Assembly: GCA_015296085.1 (NCBI GenBank)
Contig: DVDT01000050.1
Location: 62,001-126,000, forward strand
Origin: Trichormus sp. M33_DOE_039
Lineage (GTDB): Bacteria > Cyanobacteriota > Cyanobacteriia > Cyanobacteriales > Nostocaceae
DNA length: 64,000 bases
Direction of reading: 5' to 3'
Shown: positions 60,594 through 64,000 of the stretch, piece by piece
Layout of the letters: each line of letters begins with the position of its first letter
Position numbering within the stretch: the first letter of the stretch is position 1
Notes under the pieces: model-generated
The model's database searches: none
Seen by the model: only the letters and a program-made list of their open reading frames with translations
Told to the model about the DNA's origin: nothing
Made by a program: the position numbers and the translations under genes

Positions 60594-61796
60594 ATGGAAT
60601 TTGAATATTTTAGTCGCTATGAAAGTACACCCAAAAATCAAAATCGCCAAAGTTTGCTGGCTAGTGGATGGCGACCATTAAACCGAGAAATCAACTGGGA
60701 ATTTTTATGGCAGTTATTTAATAAAGACACCAAAGAATTAACCCAAAAGACCTTAAATCTAGCCAGTAGTATGGCAGAAATTTTAGGCAGAAATAACTTT
60801 ACTTGGTGGGCTAATATTCTGAGTTTAGCTTCAGAAAACACCCGCTACGAAGTTGAAAAATTTTGGCACTATATTACACCAGAACCACACGCACCAGATT
60901 ATCACTATAAAGACGTTTTAGTGACGGAAACACCTATATTAAAACTTGTCAGTCGGAATAGCATCCCTATTGATTATGTGCTGAATCGCCTGCAAGAAAT
61001 TACTGTTTTGCGAGTGTTGAATGTATTAGGTAGCCCAGATATTATCACTCAATATTACTTAGAAAGAGATTTTTATTACCCTGTAGAAAAATTTATCAGT
61101 TGGGAACGAATTGATGTGGTCAATACAGTTTATGCTTATTGGTCAAAACAGGATGTTTGGCTACAAATTGAAGCCTACGATCGCGGACGGCGACAATATA
61201 CGTTAATGTCCAGAGATATCTCTCCACTTGTGAATAAAGCCACATACGATTTAGCAGTGATGTTGAGTGGCTATCAAAGCCGCGTTGGTAAAGTCCACAG
61301 CCAATTCCCAATTCGCAGTTTCCCCGCAGATATCCAAAGCTTCACAGATACAGTCCAACAAGCCATTCTTAACCAAAATCAGCTAGCGGTGGTAGTCAAC
61401 GGTGAACCAGGTACAGGTAAAACCGCCTGGACACAAGCAATAGCCAAAGAAATTCTTGTGCCTTTAGGATTCGTCATTTTTATTTTGGATCATGATGCGA
61501 TCGCTAACTTTGTCCCACCCACCTATTTAGAGCGAATTTGTATCATCATCAACGAAGCCGACAACCTAGCCCAAAACCGCGCCTCGGAAGTAGCCCAATA
61601 TAACAACAAAACGGAACACATTTTAAGCTTATTGGATGGAACTTTATATCAAAGTGTGATTGATGAGTCTGGAATTCAAATGAAGCAGCGACTAGTAGTA
61701 TTGATGACTTGTAACACCACTGAAAGATTAGATCCAGCAATGCTAAGAAAAGGTAGAGTCGATTTAATGTACGAATTTACTCAGCGATTTGTCTAA
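60594..61796 (+). CDS. AAA+ ATPase with atypical Walker B motif
   Basis: 'VVVNGEPGTGKTAWTQAIAKE' Walker A; 'ICIIINEADNL' at Walker B position; 'VVLMTCNTTERLDPAMLRKGRVDLMYEF' sensor 1/Arg-finger region. Confidence 0.85.
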   Translation: MEFEYFSRYESTPKNQNRQSLLASGWRPLNREINWEFLWQLFNKDTKELTQKTLNLASSMAEILGRNNFTWWANILSLASENTRYEVEKFWHYITPEPHAPDYHYKDVLVTETPILKLVSRNSIPIDYVLNRLQEITVLRVLNVLGSPDIITQYYLERDFYYPVEKFISWERIDVVNTVYAYWSKQDVWLQIEAYDRGRRQYTLMSRDISPLVNKATYDLAVMLSGYQSRVGKVHSQFPIRSFPADIQSFTDTVQQAILNQNQLAVVVNGEPGTGKTAWTQAIAKEILVPLGFVIFILDHDAIANFVPPTYLERICIIINEADNLAQNRASEVAQYNNKTEHILSLLDGTLYQSVIDESGIQMKQRLVVLMTCNTTERLDPAMLRKGRVDLMYEFTQRFV

Positions 61797-61829
61797 AAAA
61801 GTCAGAAGTATCTTTTATACTAGCCAGTC

Positions 61830-62801
61830 ATGTCACAATCTTACTCAGTCACCATCAATGATGTACTAGCAGCACAGCGACGACTGGCGGGTATTGCCCA
61901 CCGGACACCGGTGCTAACTTCCAGAATTATCAATGAACGCACCAACAGCCAAGTGTTTTTTAAGTGTGAAAATTTTCAACGCACAGGCTCGTTTAAATTT
62001 AGAGGTGCATATAATGCTCTAGCACAGCTATCACCCGCACAAAAACAACAAGCTGTACTGACATTTTCATCAGGAAATCATGGACAAGCGATCGCCTTAG
62101 CGGGAAAGTTACTCAATATTCCAGCTACAATCGTCATGCCTGATGATGCGCCTCTTGTCAAACAAACCGCTACCCAAAGTTACGGTGCAGAGGTAATCTT
62201 ATACAATCGCCAAACAAGTAACCGAGAAGAATTAGCGCGAAATCTAGCAGGCGATCATGGTTTAACCCTCATTCCCCCTTACGATCATCCCCACGTTATC
62301 GCCGGACAAGGTACAGCCGCTTTAGAACTGATTCAAGAAGTGGGTGAACTTGATATATTGCTGGTTTGCTGTGGTGGTGGAGGATTAATTTCCGGGAGTG
62401 CGATCGCGGCTAAAACCCTTTTACCTAGCGTACGAGTGATTGGAGTAGAACCCGCATTAGCTGACGATGCTACCCGTTCTTTTCACAGCAAAACCCTGCA
62501 AACAGTCAACAATCCCGATACCATCGCCGACGGTGCGCGGACTCCCAGCCTGGGGAAAATCACCTTCCCCATAGTGCTGCAATACGTTGATGACATGGTG
62601 ACAGTCTCGGAAGAGGCTATTCTTCGCACCATGTTTTTCCTTTGGGAACGGATGAAAATTGTAGTTGAACCCACCGGAGTATTAGCCGCAGCCGCCTTAT
62701 TAGAAGATATGGTTACAGCCCCAAAGATGAGAGTTGGTGTAATTATCAGTGGTGGCAATGTAGATATAACACAAGTTCTTCAAAAATATATTTTAAGCTG
62801 A
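61830..62801 (+). CDS. PLP-dependent threonine dehydratase / serine racemase-like
   Basis: 'FFKCENFQRTGSFKFRGAYNAL' PLP-lysine motif, 'SSGNHGQAIALAG', 'VCCGGGGLISGSAIA'. Confidence 0.93.
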   Translation: MSQSYSVTINDVLAAQRRLAGIAHRTPVLTSRIINERTNSQVFFKCENFQRTGSFKFRGAYNALAQLSPAQKQQAVLTFSSGNHGQAIALAGKLLNIPATIVMPDDAPLVKQTATQSYGAEVILYNRQTSNREELARNLAGDHGLTLIPPYDHPHVIAGQGTAALELIQEVGELDILLVCCGGGGLISGSAIAAKTLLPSVRVIGVEPALADDATRSFHSKTLQTVNNPDTIADGARTPSLGKITFPIVLQYVDDMVTVSEEAILRTMFFLWERMKIVVEPTGVLAAAALLEDMVTAPKMRVGVIISGGNVDITQVLQKYILS

Positions 62802-62863
62802 TTGATTTGATTGCAACCAGATCAGTAAATCAGTCACATCAGTAAAAATATTAGGATTCACTT

Positions 62864-62911
62864 CGTAGTCAGGACTTTAGTCCTTTTTTGAGAACTAAAG
62901 TTCTCACTACA
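62864..62911. repeat. Palindromic dispersed repeat (CGTAGTCAGGACTTTAGTCC...GAGAACTAAAGTTCTCACTAC)
   Basis: Imperfect inverted repeat related to 37803-37853. Confidence 0.6.
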
Positions 62912-63037
62912 AACTTTTAATTATTTACCCTATTCTACTTATCAAGATCAGTGCGTTTATTCACATTTGTCATGAAGTAATGGTAGATGGTATTTGATAA
63001 ATTAATGTTTTCTTGGTAGCTGAACCATAAAACCTAT

Positions 63038-63066
63038 AACCCCGGTTTTTTGAAAAAATCGGGGTT
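63038..63066. terminator. Hairpin AACCCCGGTTTTTT-G-AAAAAATCGGGGTT
   Basis: Near-perfect inverted repeat between two co-directional genes; related in sequence to 54301-54335. Confidence 0.45.
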
Positions 63067-63106
63067 CTCTTCAGCTAGTGATTTCACTGTAAATGATGAA
63101 TTTAAT

Positions 63107-64000
63107 ATGACAACTATAAATCCAGCTACACGTTTATTTTCTCGCTTGGAACTGAATGGTAGTAAATTGACTCACCAACCCGGCAGTGTTTTAGGCAGTA
63201 CCGCACTAGTTGCTGGTACAACCGTAGGTGCTGGGATTTTGGCATTACCTGCGGTGACACTACCTTCTGGGATAGTCCCTTCCACAGTCTTACTAATTGT
63301 AGTTTGGTTATATGCCTTAGTGTCTGGGTTATTGATTGCGGAAGTCAGCTTGAACACAATGCGTTCGGAGGGACGTTTGAGTGTTGGGTTATTAGCAATG
63401 GTGGAAAATACTCTCGGTAAGTTGGGGGCGAGAATTGCAGGCAGCGCATATTTATTTCTGCATTATGCCTTGCTGGTGGCTTATGTTGCCCAAGGTGGGG
63501 AGATTTTAATCTCTGCATTGACTAAAGTGTCTGGTATTTCTCATCATTGGCCTGGGTGGGTAGGGACAACAACTTTCACCCTAGTATTTGGCGGCATTAT
63601 GTATTGGGGGAGAGAACAGTTTATTGAAAAACTCAACAGTGCTTTTGTGGCTATTGTCCTCGTTGCATTTTTAGGACTCTTACTTTTAGGAACTGGACAA
63701 ATTAAAAGTGTGCAATTTCTCTTTCAGGATTGGAGTGCTTTAGGAAGTGCTGTATCTGTGATGTTAGTAGCACTTTTTTACCACAATATTGTGCCGGTGG
63801 TGGTTACTCAATTAGAAGGAGATAGTCGCAAGATTCGCCAATCGATAATTATGGGTTCTGCTATTCCCTTAGTCATGTTTTTGGCATGGAATGTGGTCAT
63901 TTTAGGCAGTGTTAGCCCTGAGATGGTACAAACCCAAAATAATTTTGACCCTTTGCAAATTCTCCGCGCTGGGGGTGCAGGTGAATGGTTAGGGCTACTG
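63107..64000 (+). CDS. Aromatic amino acid (tyrosine/tryptophan) permease family transporter, 3' end outside window
   Basis: Hand translation MTTINPATRLFSRLELNGSKLTHQPGSVLGSTALVAGTTVGAGILALPAVTLPSGIVPSTVLL...; open to window end, absent from the supplied ORF list. Confidence 0.85.
   Translation, partial: MTTINPATRLFSRLELNGSKLTHQPGSVLGSTALVAGTTVGAGILALPAVTLPSGIVPSTVLLIVVWLYALVSGLLIAEVSLNTMRSEGRLSVGLLAMVENTLGKLGARIAGSAYLFLHYALLVAYVAQGGEILISALTKVSGISHHWPGWVGTTTFTLVFGGIMYWGREQFIEKLNSAFVAIVLVAFLGLLLLGTGQIKSVQFLFQDWSALGSAVSVMLVALFYHNIVPVVVTQLEGDSRKIRQSIIMGSAIPLVMFLAWNVVILGSVSPEMVQTQNNFDPLQILRAGGAGEWLGLL

Noticed and set aside
1-64000. CRISPR arrays, tRNA or rRNA genes
   Set aside because: No regularly spaced 25-37 bp repeats with unique spacers, and no convincing tRNA or rRNA sequence noticed by eye; tRNAscan-SE, Infernal and a CRISPR finder would be needed to exclude them

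Overview
This window is a gene-dense cyanobacterial chromosome segment. It is probably Nostoc/Anabaena-like, judging by abundant HIP1 sites (GCGATCGC), PipX/PipY, SepF, CrtR and heptameric STRRs; the genus is an inference. Housekeeping genes include sppA (partial), aroH, crtR, pyk, a CobT-like gene, a Ski2-type helicase, proC, sepF, pipY, pipX, pabB/trpE-like, an ecfT-like gene, der, a 2-oxoglutarate decarboxylase-like/SSADH pair, xseA, xseB, dnaX, a threonine dehydratase-like gene and a 3'-truncated amino-acid permease. A surface-glycan cluster spans about 7.7-18.3 kb: four consecutive GT4-type or GT4-like genes, a putative three-component lipid-linked glycosylation module, and a Wzm/Wzt-like ABC exporter. 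Accessory loci of most interest are: (i) a caspase-fold/P-loop NTPase protein overlapping a Trypco1-like small protein; (ii) a TPR-CHAT protease-like protein preceded by a stand-alone copy of its own N-terminal module; (iii) two adjacent STAND-like ATPases, one with a Gly/Val-repeat membrane segment; (iv) a PhoX/DUF839-like protein with a 19-Asp tract and a DUF4114-like C-terminus. Intergenic regions contain a MITE-like element, several dispersed palindromes and at least three gene remnants; the clearest is a clan-AA aspartic-protease-like frame with two in-frame stops. No rRNA, tRNA or CRISPR array was recognised by eye. All product calls come from reading the protein sequences; no database search was run.
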